A DNA stretch of 64,000 bases from Botryotinia globosa (Eukaryota; Ascomycota; Leotiomycetes; Helotiales; Sclerotiniaceae). The translations under genes and the position numbers were made by a program. A model generated the notes under the pieces. The model ran no database searches and was not told the DNA's origin. It was given only the letters and a program-made list of their open reading frames with translations. The DNA lies in NCBI GenBank assembly GCA_014898425.1, contig RCSZ01000005.1, positions 62,001 through 126,000 of the forward strand, in the 5' to 3' direction. Each line of letters begins with the position of its first letter. Position 1 is the stretch's first letter. This document shows positions 23,815 to 35,387 of this stretch, piece after piece.

Positions 23815-24120
23815 AGTATATATACATTAAATAATTACTGCTTTATAAATAATAATCTTATTAAAAAGTTTATTTATAAAAACAAAATCTATATCGATAT
23901 TTAATATACATATTAATTTATTATATTTATATATTTCATATTTTAAATTTACAAATCAAATTGTATATATTACTAATATAAAATATCTCGTTTATTATAT
24001 TGTAAATTAATTTGTAATATTTTTATTAAATAAATTAGATTTCTTTAATATCGATAATATAATTCGAAAAAAGAGAGTAGAATCAAGATTGAAAATATTA
24101 AACCCTAACTTATAAAGAAG
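23815..24120. repeat. AT-rich decayed repeat block next to tRNA-Ala copy 2
   Basis: About 300 bp composed almost only of A and T, stop-rich in every frame. It sits directly upstream (5' side) of tRNA-Ala copy 2. The composition is RIP-like. Upstream-of-tRNA placement is typical for some retroelements that target pol III genes, but no element ends were identified. Confidence 0.4.
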
Positions 24121-24652
24121 CTAATTGACTCTAAAATTTTAATCTAAGATGGTTGGGGATATCGTATTGTGATTGGTGATGCTGAACCTATTATGATTTG
24201 GAAGCGCTGAAATTGCCCGGGTCGCATGTGTCTCGGCAACAGCCACAGAAGTTATGGAATACCTGAAAGTAATACCTAATAACGAAGCCGCCGTGGAGAC
24301 CCTAATCCAGGCAGGCTTACGTATACATTTGTCGGGATCTTAATATTATATTCACGTGATTTTTAGGCAGACGATTTTGGAATTTGAACAGTCTCCGAAT
24401 AGCTGCAGTGTCCAAATAACTGTAGATTTGTGAAAGGCCCAGCATCGAGACCGGCTTCAACGGCCCTGATGCCTAGATGCTGGGAATGTAATTGAAAATA
24501 TATAAGAGATAAGAAATTATCTACCGAGCTTCCTAAAATCAATTTACCTCAATAGCACACACCAGACGAACTTCCTTAATCTACCACTCTATCTTCAATT
24601 TCTGCATTCACATTCGCCCATTAACAAGCACCAAAAACCGCATTCTTTCACC
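24121..24652. promoter_or_regulatory. Upstream region of the small orphan gene, with TATA box
   Basis: A TATATAAG element lies at about 24498-24505, some 150 bp before the ATG. An LTR-like fragment beginning TGTCGGGATC and ending in CACGTGAT lies at 24330-24360. The DNA between 24500 and 24652 is C/A-rich like a fungal 5' UTR. Confidence 0.4.
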
Positions 24653-25093
24653 ATGGTAGCATCTGTTACCGCAAGTTGGCCACTGACCATCGACGAACAT
24701 TTCAACCTAGAATGGGAGTATCAGGGTGCCCTCGCCAGATCCAACGAGAAATGTTCAGATACAGGCGAACTTTGTGATATCAATACAGAGTATAACGAGT
24801 GTACCAAATCAGTTCGTCCTCAACCGTCCAATAGCAAGGCATTTAAGGATTTCATGGAACGCCTAAAAACATGGAGTGAAGTCGAGGGGACAAGGTCAAG
24901 AGCTGCCTTGAAAATGCTGACTCCTGAGTTTATAAGGAAACATCCCGGGCTCGCTAATAACCGGGTTCTGAAAGATCGAATGAAGAGAGGGGAAGAGAAA
25001 AATGGATCAGAGGCGAAGGGAAAGGAAACTTCAGGCAAGAAACCTCAAAGGAAACCTCCCAGAAGCCGTACGGAGGAATCTCGTAGAAGATAG
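24653..25093 (+). CDS. Small hypothetical protein, 146 aa, basic C-terminus
   Basis: The ATG at 24653 lies in a strong CACCATGG context behind a TATA element. The 146-residue protein has no signal peptide or TM segment. Residues 1-60 are acidic to neutral and contain three Cys (34, 40 and 49 approximately). Residues about 62-100 look helical (FKDFMERLKTWSEVEG). The last 45 residues are strongly basic with Lys/Arg/Glu runs, as in nucleic-acid-binding or nucleolar tails. I do not recognise a family. It lies alone among tRNAs and relics, so it may be a lineage-specific gene. Confidence 0.5.
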   Translation: MVASVTASWPLTIDEHFNLEWEYQGALARSNEKCSDTGELCDINTEYNECTKSVRPQPSNSKAFKDFMERLKTWSEVEGTRSRAALKMLTPEFIRKHPGLANNRVLKDRMKRGEEKNGSEAKGKETSGKKPQRKPPRSRTEESRRR

Positions 25094-25948
25094 AAAATAG
25101 AAGAATTGTTGGTTGGCGTCTGGGTTTGTTTTACATGCTTGCTCGAAGGACGAGATTACGAATTTGGTAATTAACATTTGTACTTTGCTTGTCTGTTAGC
25201 CTCGAAATTGGATTACCTATTTTTCTTTTAGTTCCGAGAAAAATCGTTCAGATTTGAATGTACATCAGAAAGTAGCTATCATCCTATCAGATCGCGGCCT
25301 AGCATCAGTGTGAGGATATAATATTTCAAGTCTTTTTCGCTGAACATCAGCTAAACTAGTTGTTAACAACTGCAACCTTGGAAGGAAACGAACATCGAAA
25401 CATTCCGATCAATTGAAGATGTTCCAACAAAATCAGATTTTTGATTATCAGCATGTGTTGGTGAGTTCTAGAGTATGTAGCACATAATTTAAAGGGCTGC
25501 CAAATACAGAAATTGAATTCAGTAATGGACCACTGATATCAGAGTCCACATTAATGCCAGTAAACCGTCCTCTAATCTTGATGCTCTGGCTTATTCTCAC
25601 TTCCTTAATAATCGCTCACCTCGTACATTATCATACAATCCAATTTGATCTATGGAGATGATTTTCGAATCATCCCACACTTTGCTCGAAGCCAGTCTTG
25701 ACTGGCGTCGCTTGATAAGAAGCACTCTCTTCTTTTGATAGACGCCTTACCAACACCTCGACCAACCCTATGTTTGACTATCAATCATAGCCTCATCATA
25801 GTATATACCGCCTCACCACCGTCATAACTATCGCTCTCTAAGACCCCTCTCAATAATCAGCCTCCTCTCTACAATATATTGAAAAATTGGAGGGTGTGGA
25901 AGATATTGATATCAGGGGTGGAATGGAGGGTAGCGTTGGAAATTTTAC
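25094..25948. other. Intergenic, no gene recognised
   Basis: Probable 3' UTR of the small gene, then ordinary non-coding DNA with pyrimidine-rich stretches near 25590-25870. Confidence 0.4.
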
Positions 25949-26968
25949 CTAGCGACCACTTCCTTGGTCACAATAAGGCTGATCATTATGTCCACCTTGA
26001 CTTCCTTGACCACTTTGGCCACTTTGACAACCATTTGGATGAGCGCCCATATTCCAACCAGGTGCTTGACCTATGTATGATTAAATAGCTGATGTTTGAC
26101 TATAGAAGGTTGCATAGCCCACGATTGACTAGGTACCTGAACAACGATCCTGGTGAGAAACTTGACACTAAGTATAATAAACAAGATAAACTGTGGAATA
26201 AGCTGGTGGCTGTTGACTTGCATGACCATATGAATAGCCACTCGTAAAACCACTAGCCTGTTGAGTACCGTATAGTTGGATAGCAAACGCTTGAGATTGA
26301 CCGACCTGTTGTTGAGTTGCTGGGCGATGATCTGGCTCTTGTGCTCGAAAGGCATTATAAATCTCCAAGGACGAAGCACTCTGGTTTGCTGGAACGAAAT
26401 TTGGCCCTTTCAGGAACTCCTCTGATGGAAGCGGCGGGCTAGACGTAATACCATTATCATAATCGTTGTGCTGTTTTATCGCTAGTGTTGCTTTCTTTAT
26501 ACCTTGGACTTCCAGGCCTCCCCACATCCAGCACCTATCAGGCGTCGTTGAAGCCGATGTGCACGCTCCTAGGACTAGCGATTTTGGAACTTGTGTTGGG
26601 TAGCTTAAAACGATGTCCAAGAATTCTTTGCGACCCCACTTTCGAGATGGTGTTGTTGGTAAGTCTGAAGTCATTTTAAGCTGATTAGGTGCTCTTTGTC
26701 CACACGATGTCCGGATCCTGAAACGCAAAAACTCAGTATTTAGTGGTTCACACTGATAAGTATCAATCGCGATCAGCTCATTCATCCAATCTGTTAATGC
26801 CTCCCATCCTCCGGTCGCCATTCGGCCATAATATCTATCAGGATTCAAGACATCCTGGCGGCGCAAGCCAAATGCCAAGAAGACCGCCACGTTTTGGATT
26901 TCTATATCCCATGTCCGACATTTTCGGGGTACGATATCGGGAACTGGGGCGAGGGCGAAGGAGTCGGA
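25949..26968 (-). pseudogene. Gln/Gly-rich protein pseudogene with in-frame stops
   Basis: One reading frame on the minus strand stays coding-like for about 1 kb (26968 down to 25949). It is interrupted by stops at 26168-26170 (TAG), 26129-26131 (TAG) and 26081-26083 (TAA). Each stop sits in a Gln-rich context and differs from CAG/CAA by one C-to-T change, as RIP or similar decay would give. Upstream residues include VAVFLAFGLRRQDVLNPD and GGWEALTDWMNELIAID. The tail is rich in Gln, Ser, Gly and Tyr (SGQSGQGSQGGHNDQ near the end) and closes with TAG at 25949-25951. No clear start codon is present in frame; the largest stop-free part begins at GTG 26890. The family is not recognised. Confidence 0.5.
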
Positions 26969-27722
26969 TTATGGCGACGAGTGCGGCCACTGCCACTGCC
27001 ACTGCCACGGCTGAACATGATGTGTTTTCACTATGACGAGAGGAACGTGAGGTACGCATTATTGAAGAGTACTAAAAATCCCGACCTGCAAGTAACCAAA
27101 CGTCAAAATACTCAAAAGTTCAAAGTGAACACAAGGCAGCGATGGAGAATGAAGTTTTGATTTGACAACAAATCAATCAATCCTTTTCGACCGTGTTGAT
27201 TAAGAATAATGAGAAGTCTTCGGCGTCGCAATCAGAAACAACTTGTTGATGGCCTCAAAAATGAATGGTTGTATGGTTTGTCGAGAGTGGTATTTATGTC
27301 TTGGTGTCGAGTGTATGATAGTAGAGTAGTTCAAGGAGGCGATGGTGTAGTTGATGGAAGTGCAATTTCGAGGTGCGAAAAAAACGGTTCTTGTATGGCG
27401 TTCTGAAAATCGAGAGTGTAGGTTGCGTGAGAGGGCGAAAATGTGATGGCAATATTTATGATTCTTAACCGCACAATCTTTAACTGCATCTCCTATTCAC
27501 AAGAAATGTCTGGTATGACAATATCCTCTTCAAAGTAGAGCATGCACGAGTAAGGGAGAAGGTTTCTCAAAGCAGGATACCCTATCCTACTTGAGCGCAT
27601 TTCGAGGTATCGAGTCGACCATTTTTCTTCTGTCAAGTTCATGTTTCCCCATGATTGATAGACATATTTGGTATGAGTATGCCTCAGAAGATGGAGGCTA
27701 TGACTCGAAATACACAATATTT

Positions 27723-27845
27723 CATGATTCATCAAGAAACGAAGTATGAATTTGTATCTCAAGATCATGACTGCTCATAAAATTAAATTGCATGATTCAT
27801 AAGAAATAAAGTATGAATACACTTCAAACCCAGGATTCCATGACT
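27723..27845. repeat. Degenerate direct duplication, about 50 bp x2
   Basis: 27723-27772 and 27791-27845 both start CATGATTCAT, continue AAGAAA...AAGTATGAAT and end CATGACT, with diverged middles. Confidence 0.5.
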
Positions 27846-28089
27846 AGTCTCAGAAAGGTATTTTGCTTCAACTCCTCGCCTTTTGATGGCTTCAGATGGT
27901 TGAAGACGGGACTCGGGAGATGTCAACATGGTGTTTGATATGATCTTTCCAAGAAGCCTCGTCGACCTCGGGATCCAGATTTCCAAGCCGCACAGGCACA
28001 ATCAGTCACCAAGATTATCAGAGTCCAATATTCCAATTGGAAGCTGGAGATTCTCTGAACAGTCGTAGCCGTCTCAAAATATCCTGAGC

Positions 28090-28179
28090 GCAGTTCTGTG
28101 TGGTTTGAGGATATACGGAAGATTCGGTGTAAACGCAGTTCTGTGGGGGTTGAGGATATACCGAGGATTCCGTGTAAAC
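28090..28179. repeat. 45-bp tandem duplication
   Basis: Two adjacent 45-bp units (28090-28134 and 28135-28179), each starting GCAGTTCTGT and ending GTGTAAAC. They differ at about six positions. Confidence 0.8.
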
Positions 28180-28897
28180 AAATGATTTGCTCAACCGTAT
28201 ATCGTATACGTGATCATACCCAGAGTTAGCCCAATTTGTCATACATACTTTCACATTCCTATATCGAGTAGCTATCGCTTCAAGAATACGAAGTATCCCA
28301 CCCCAAGTTCCCAACATATCCCAGACCCGAAAACTATTCGGCGTTCGAAGGGCGGCCCATTATGATTCAATCTCACAATATAAGTCACTTGACATGAGTA
28401 TTTTCGGAATGAATGAGTTGAAATGCACACATATCTCGCATGAATACATTTCGAACTCAAAGGTTCACAACCTTGATAACACCAAAGAATCATGAACACA
28501 GAATACGTTTCCAACAAAACACAGATTGGGGAAACTTAATCCATAAAAGAGACTATTCTGTACCTAAGTCCTCGGATTTTTTTCGCTATTCGATGCCATC
28601 CACCATCAAGGCTTCATCCACTAACCCCCTGCTCTCTACATATCATTTATCTCCTCATTTCAGTTTGTATGTGTACTCCATACTGAGGCACAGTGATTCC
28701 ATATACCGCTTTCCCTCATCCCATCTTAGCAATCAATCACTATACCAGCTAGCGCACAACCTCCAATTTTCCTTCTCCCATTCAACCCTTCAAATCCATC
28801 CATAGCCTATTCCTATTTGCTCTCTTCCAAAAATAACGCCCGGGAAAGACAAACAAGTGAACAGACCCAAATCAATTTAAAACAACCCTGAACTACC

Positions 28898-29158
28898 ATG
28901 GTATTTTTGGTACTTCTTAGAAAACTCGATCTTTGTTTTACTCCTACTATTTCTCCTTATGCCGTATCCTTACTGAATGGAAATGACCTCTGCTTATCCA
29001 CACACAGCATTCTTCTCACTCCAACAAAAAGACAAAAGAAAGGAACTATAAAAAAGAAATTGTATGTGCAAAGAAGTGAACAACATAATCGTCCGAAATA
29101 CTGAACGACAAATGTTCAAGTTATGTATGTACTACCGCCCAAGCAACAATGACATCTC
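28898..29158. other. 3' flank of the BAR-domain gene
   Basis: A 68-codon ORF at 28898 has no features. The region probably contains the 3' UTR of the leftward BAR gene. Confidence 0.4.
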
Positions 29159-30679
29159 CTAATAACGACTGTTAACACTAACTGAAGTCATATCCGCTCT
29201 CTTCATAGGAGGAGGAGGAGCCGGTTTCTTGGCTCTACTGGGAGGAGGAGGGGGAGCTCTTCTCGAGTTTGGCGTAGAATTACTGCCATGACTAGTAGCT
29301 GGACTGACTGATCTTGCACCGTACGATCTATCTGGACTATTGCTATTAAGAGTTGAATCGTCACTCGGATCATTAAACAAATCAGCTGAAATGATATTAG
29401 TCCTGGCAGTTGGTCTTAAAGATGCGCGTAAAGAACCAGCATCTGAAGGAGGAGGTAGAGTGTTAAGACGATTCGAGGAAGGAGATTCGCGGTAATGAGT
29501 TGTTGGGCCTTGGAATGTGGACGATCGACCGATTGTTGGACGTTGTGGAGAACTTGGAGGGGAATACTCTTCTCTTCGATCTTCTCTTCTACCAATTCCT
29601 GATGTCGAGGCAACTCGAGTTGTGTTAACACGAGGAGTATTGGATCGGATAGATGGACGTGGCGCTTCTAGCTCTGGGATAGGTTCTTCATATGTGGAGT
29701 ATCTCTCACTGTATGAATGAGCTGTATTTGACCGAGGTCGTGCTTCTGGGCGTCTAGGTTGACGAGGTGGTTGTGCCGCTGATCCTCGTCTAATGCAATG
29801 TCAGTCCCAAGAAATCCGCGTAGATCACAAGTAACTTACGCAGCTGGCCATTCCCTCTTCAATTTCAAAAGTTCATCACGACAACGGTCATAGTATTCGA
29901 GCTCGGCTTCCAAAAATGCTCCCAAATCTTGAACACTTTCCGCCTCTGCCTCTCTAATATCTTGCATCCTTCTGTAGACATCCTCGCTAGATTCTTCATA
30001 TTTTGCTTTTTGTGATCTGAGTTCTTCCTCGACTCTGAAATCTTCTCTCTTTGCCTTTTGCATCTTGGAAAGGGAGGCATCGTAAGCCAATCGTCTTTGT
30101 TCGAGCTTCTTCCTGGCAGACTTTGAAAAATTAGACATTGCGTATCTGGACCATGGCACATTATACAAACCTGATATTCCTTCATTTGAGCCAAAGATCT
30201 CTCCAAGGATTCGAGCCAACTCGAAGTTGCGTCTACAACATATGTATCCTGCTGTCTCGAGATTCGCTCATTCGTTCTACCCATAGCTACACCCTCATTA
30301 GCCATTTTCTCAAATATACTCTGGGAGTCTACCTACCGATGAGGCAATTTCCAAACTCGGAATCCGGTTCGAAATCTTCTCCATGATGTATCATTGTTTG
30401 TCCCATGAATGCTACGGGCAAGATCTTTTCTCTATCATCTCCTTCGTTCCGCTTCGAAAGTGATTTGACATAAATCGTCATGGACTTTTGTAACTTTTCC
30501 ATTCCTGGCAGATATTAGAATAATTCATGAATCGATATAGGGCAGACCGTACCCTCATGCCTCATTTGCATTTCTCCCTCCAAAGATTTGAATTCATCCG
30601 AAACTTCAGTCTTGGACTCTTGTCCCATCTTCTCTCCAGCCCATTGCTTGACTCTACCAAATTTCTTGCCGACGTTCAT
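29159..30679 (-). CDS. BAR-domain membrane-curvature protein with proline-rich tail
   Basis: Five exons on the minus strand: 30679-30553, 30504-30337, 30286-30171, 30120-29840 and 29789-29159. The introns are 48-50 nt and begin GTACGG, GTAGGT, GTTTGT and GTAAGT. The spliced frame gives 440 residues with no internal stop. It starts MNVGKKFGRVKQWAGEKMG, an amphipathic N-BAR-like start. Helical BAR segments follow: SSWLESLERSLAQMKEYQ, RRLAYDASLSKMQKAKRED, EEELRSQKAKYEESSEDVY and AFLEAELEYYDRCRDELLK. Residues about 232-440 are disordered and rich in Pro, Ser and Arg, with PPPPPSRAKKPAPPPP near the C-terminus, a likely SH3-ligand region. No SH3 domain is present. Endophilin/Gvp36-type proteins act in endocytosis and vesicle traffic; that role is inferred here. 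Confidence 0.92.
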
Positions 30680-31764
30680 ATTGGCGGTTTATGTTGGAAG
30701 ATGGTGAATTACTTTCTTGGAATTGTTCGTATATGTTGCAGTATGCGGATTGTTCGGGATCGAAGGAATATTTCAATTGTTGGTTTTCGTACAACAAAGA
30801 AGAGATTTATTTCAAGACAGCAATTGTTATATTTATCCGAGGATCAACGAGAAGTTTCTCGATATTCTTTGAGCGAGCGTAAGACAATCAAAGTATTGGC
30901 AGATTTCCCAAAGGTGCAAGGAAGAGTGAAATCAAAACTGGAAGGCGAATTGAAGACTGTATTGCATAAAGTATGATGGCCACAAGTAAAGTTAATTCCT
31001 CCAAACTCTCAATGATTCGCAAAAAAGGTAAATCCTGGGTAGAACAGCGAAGCGTGAATGGTTGAATTCGTGATGGGGAAGTAGATATCTGAGAGTCAAT
31101 CCCCCAAATCCTTGTATCTTCGACGTGTTGTTATCCAGGTCGGGGAATAGCTTGGATGAAGAGGTTGGGAAGAGTGGGGAGATGTAGTAGACTCGTAGTA
31201 TTATAATTTATAGTATTGCGGTAGGTAGGTAGCTATACTATGTATTGCATATGCACCACCAAGGACGTGATACTTTCGATGGAATCTTTTCCAGGAAGGT
31301 GGTTGAACGAATGTTCTTCTTAAAAGCTCACGTATGGGGGCACGGGATGAAATTTGGATAAAGCAGAGGGTAGGAAAGTATGTAAGGTTATTAGGCAATT
31401 GATTTAATTAATTGATTAATCAATTCTTAATTGAATGAATGATTGGGTCGGTTGGATGGGAAAAGTCTCCTATCATGAGATGAGGGCAGAAGTGATGGAG
31501 GGAGGGAATAAATGAAGTTCTTATCATTTCATATAATGTGGAGGGGGAGAGGATAGGAGAATAGGAGATTGATTGTCATTCCATCTACATATCTAGCTAG
31601 ATATATCTAACAACAACATGAATAGGTACCTACACCACTCATAACCATTTACAACTGGTGAACCAACCAACCATGATGATGATTCTTTCGAGGCCAATGA
31701 ACCCCCCTCCATCGACCAATATTCAAACCCTCACAAGTCACAACTGGATAAACACTTTCTTCTT

Positions 31765-31808
31765 CATCCATCCATCCATCCATCCATCCATCCATCCATC
31801 CATTCATC
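31765..31808. repeat. CATC microsatellite
   Basis: About ten tandem CATC tetramers, the last units slightly imperfect. Confidence 0.9.
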
Positions 31809-33011
31809 CCATTCCTCAAGCCACATCTCGTGTCGACCATCTTTTTAGTTAACCTTCCGAGGTTCCTATCAGTCTTCATGATTCTCTGCCCCTGAAACCT
31901 TAATCGGCATCGAAATTACTCCCATCGGAAAGACTAAATATGTTGTACGGCGACTTTATAGAGATATTCGCCAATCGTTCTAGAGATCTTCTACGAGTCA
32001 AAGACGTGGAACTTGACATATTGCCCGTGGTGCTTTGTTTCCCTATTGAGGTTTAACTCAATGGAGCATTCAGAAATATTGTTTTCTTCCATAAATAGGT
32101 TCAACACATTCATTGAGCATCGACATCTTCTCGTATTGACTAGACGAGAAAAAAAACATGGATTTTGCTGAGAATAACATCCAATACAAATAATACAATA
32201 ATTACTACATGTAATCAAAATCCATCACTAACAGTCACTAACAATCCCACCATCGAAATCCCTCGCAAAGCCATTTCATTACTGGTCTCGTGGTCACCAC
32301 CCAAATCCCGTCTGCCAACGACCCCTCCTGAAAGCGTTACAACTTACGCGGCAAACATTCAGATGAGAAAGGGGGCGCAGCTCAATCGGTACAATCTAAC
32401 CTCAAACTCCAAGCCAAACGCCTAGAGAGGTCCTATTCTATCCATCTGGACTCTAGAGTCTACCTACCTGGTCATACTGTAGTCTGCTCGCGCTCGTCCT
32501 TTCCACAAAAGAGCTTCGTGTTTGATATGTACACGACTAAACTCTAAGCCTTAGAGATTACATGCACCGCATCACAACTGAATCAGAAGATATGGAACAT
32601 CCGAACTTGACACCTCTCAAATCAGACAGTATTCAGATATTTATAGCAAGCCGATCTTGATTCGATCTTTCCTTTTCCAAACCAAACACAACTTCTCCTG
32701 AGTCCTGATTTCCTCTCTCTCTCTCCCTTTCTCTTTCTCTTTCTCTTTCTCAATCCAATCATTTCATCCATCTCAGACCCGCGGGGGAGACGTTTCATCT
32801 CCCATTAAGAAACCCCACTGGCACCACCAGCGACTACTATAAAAACCCATAAACCCATAAACTCCACTCAAAACATTAGAAAACATTGGCTACCTCCCGA
32901 AACTTGAAAATCTAGACCCCTTCACTACCTCTTGGTTGAGATGCTACTTTACTAAATTATGATGTACAGTGAGTAGTAATAACTTGTAAGTAGGGAGCGG
33001 ATTATCGTAAT

Positions 33012-33034
33012 ATCAATCAATCAATCAATCAATC
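33012..33034. repeat. ATCA microsatellite
   Basis: About six tandem ATCA units. Confidence 0.85.
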
Positions 33035-33131
33035 CCATTACGCGATTTTACCGATTGACAAAGGAAAGGCCTTTGTGTTCTCATTGCTCACTACCACTAC
33101 CTACATAGTAGAAAAATAGGGGTAAATGAAA

Positions 33132-33133
<2 letters not shown>

Positions 33134-33178
<45 letters not shown>
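33134..33178. repeat. CAT microsatellite
   Basis: Fifteen uninterrupted CAT trinucleotides. Confidence 0.9.
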
Positions 33179-33685
33179 TACGATTCCATTTAAACCAATG
33201 CCGGCGTAATTAGAAATGTCTATCGATCAATCTCGAATCTAAAACTCACCAAAAAATAAGGATTCATATCCCCAAACAAGCATTTTGGATTTCTTAATCG
33301 ATCCTCTTCCTTTCCTCCCGTTAATTACTTATTAATAATGAACATGCATACATACTACCACCATGCCCTCCCTCCCTGCTCCTTCATTTTCGTTCATCAC
33401 AGCTATCGTCGCAACCCTGACGCTTAGAATGTAGGATCTCCCCTTCTGACGCAAACGAAAAAAACACGATTCACCAAACTTTATTGTGACCCAGATTTTG
33501 GGATTAATCTCAAACTTGCAATATCAAGGTACTGTAGGTATGGTATTCATGCCGTGCGTGAACTTTGAGGCTGTGTCTATAAAGTTGAAACCTGTATGTA
33601 GACCGGTAGACATTGCTGACTCACTATTTATCACGGCATTTGTTTGAGTGGGAGATTAAGTGAGATAAGGAGTCTGTTATTTAAT

Positions 33686-33823
33686 AGAGTGAGTGACGGG
33701 TGTGTGAGTGAGTGAGTGAGTGACGGGTGTGTGAGTGAGTGAGTGAGTGACGGGTGAGTGAGTGAGTGAGTGACGGGTGTGTGAGTGAGTGAGTGACGGG
33801 TGTGTGAGTGTGTGAGTGACGGG
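33686..33823. repeat. GAGT/GACGGG minisatellite
   Basis: Six GACGGG cores start at 33695, 33722, 33749, 33772, 33795 and 33818, separated by GAGT-type tetramer runs and usually followed by TGTGT. The period changes from 27 to 23 bp by loss of one GAGT unit. All three minus frames stay open as Ser/Leu/Thr/His repeats, a consequence of the repeat and not a gene. Confidence 0.9.
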
Positions 33824-33999
33824 CTCGACGGGGATGCAAAAATATGGAAAATGTATGAAGCACCGAGACCCCCCAAAAGTTGTGTTCGAATTCTTCCTCA
33901 ATCACCATTCAATCTTACACGCTGGTCACACAATATTCATTTATTTCATTCAGTCCACACACCGAGTGGCGAAAAGGGCCCTCACAAGCAAAAACATAT

Positions 34000-34110
34000 T
34001 GTCCTCGGAGAGACTCGAACTCTCGACCTTTGGATGGCTAAAGTGATTGTTAACAACCACCTCATATAGGAATATGAGACCAACGCTCTAACCAACTGAG
34101 CCACGAAGAC
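34000..34110 (-). tRNA. tRNA-Met (elongator, anticodon CAT) with long intron
   Basis: Acceptor GTCTTCG pairs with CGAGGAC (one G-U) and discriminator A. The D arm is GCTCAGTTGGTTAGAGC. The anticodon stem TTGGT/TCCAA, with the T31-T39 mismatch also seen in yeast elongator tRNA-Met, encloses CTCATA with anticodon CAT. An intron of about 37 nt follows position 37 and contains TATGAG, complementary to the anticodon loop. The T arm is GAGAG-TTCGAGT-CTCTC. A T5 run follows (rev-comp of 33990-33994). Confidence 0.85.
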
Positions 34111-35387
34111 TTTTTCTATGTTGTTGAAAGGCGGAAGCTTATTTGAAGACATAATTCTTTGCGGCAATCAAAGTCCCGGGATAGGTTCGGGCTGTGGGGT
34201 CTCATGCTCGGTGCTCGGATTGATTGATCCAGTTCTCGACAATGAAATTGCTCTGATATCAACGGCAACGACGATAATGAAAGATTTTCGTGTCTTAGTT
34301 GCAAGTGCAGGTGGCCAGAGAAAGGCTCTCGATGGATGATTAACATGGAGGCTCCTTATGATGTGGCGGCCAACAACTATTATCCGGCTGAAAATTCACC
34401 AGGCCAGCTCGACCGAGTGGACTGTTCCATCTCCCATCTCCCATCTCCCATCTCGTCTCCATAGTCACGTTTTAAAGGTTCGTAAAGCATGCGAAAAACA
34501 CTCTAAACTTTCAAAGGTGTCGAAGATTAAACTTTCCAATCTTTGAACTCCCTCTCAAGCCTCGTTGGTCAGACTTTAACTAACACTTTCCACAGTTCAT
34601 TGACTTTGTACACAAAAGGTTTATAGAAAAGTGTCGAATTGAATAGTAGCGACAACCCAAAATTGAATTCGTGGTTCCTGGCAATTGAATCTTCACGGGC
34701 CCTTTTCTTCCCGGAAGATTATATGGTGTGTAGTATACATGTAGTATGAGGTTTAAAGGGGTTTGAATTTTGTTTAGTTGAAGTTCATTCATTTACAATA
34801 AAAGCGGTAGTCAAGTAAGAGAGGTGCAAAAGAGAAAAGGAGGGGGAAGGAGGTCGACGAGATATGGAAGGAAGGGGTACATACGAAGTACTTTTTCCGA
34901 TGAAGGGATGCGTGTTTACGATAACTATGCATTCTTCCAATTAAGATGTCAACCAAATGAATAACATGATTTTAAGTTTACAGATCTGTGACTTATGATA
35001 TTCGATTTTGTCTACAGAATTTCAGGCACTGTAAAAAAGGTTGGAATATTCGGCATGGGCATGGCTTTGAGAGTCTACCTTTCTTCTGTGTGGAGGGAAA
35101 AGATCCGGATAGACAGAGCTCATGGCACGTAATGTCTTAATGATGATAATACACTGCTGATATAACTACCTCTTCATCAGTGCCAAGCACCTGAATTTCT
35201 ATATCCTCTAAATACCCATCAATAGTCTATTTACCGCCAACTCTAGGTCTCAATAATATAGTGACAAGTAAATTCTCCAGACCATCAAAGACGTTTAGTT
35301 ACAGATTCCAGCTGTGTCAATTAACACCCTTCCCTTTCCAATCATCCAATTTCACGAGGCCATCCCCCTCCAACACACTCTAATGTA
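34111..35387. other. Intergenic, no gene recognised
   Basis: Ordinary composition. A short CCCATCT-type repeat lies near 34426-34455. No ORF is credible. Confidence 0.4.

Larger units (their letters stand above)
26969..28897. other. 1.9-kb region of short direct repeats, no gene recognised
   Basis: Holds two local duplications (listed separately) and several recurring words such as CATGATTCAT and GTATGAAT. A GCAGTG/GCCACT triplet-like run lies near 26985-27010. All ORFs are short and shadow-like. Confidence 0.35.
30680..33999. other. 3.3-kb non-coding region rich in simple repeats
   Basis: Upstream flank of the BAR gene, then simple repeats (CATC, ATCA and CAT arrays and a minisatellite, listed separately). 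The largest plus-strand ORF (30527-30976) mostly mirrors BAR exon 1 and its 5' flank. A CT-rich run lies near 32713-32750. No gene is supported. Confidence 0.4.

Noticed and set aside
31649..31879. Minus-strand ORF with repeated Gly-Trp-Met-Asp
   Set aside because: Product of the CATC microsatellite.
33631..33908. Three overlapping minus-strand ORFs with Ser-Leu-Thr-His repeats
   Set aside because: All three come from the GAGT/GACGGG minisatellite, whose sequence lacks stops in every frame; no gene features are present.
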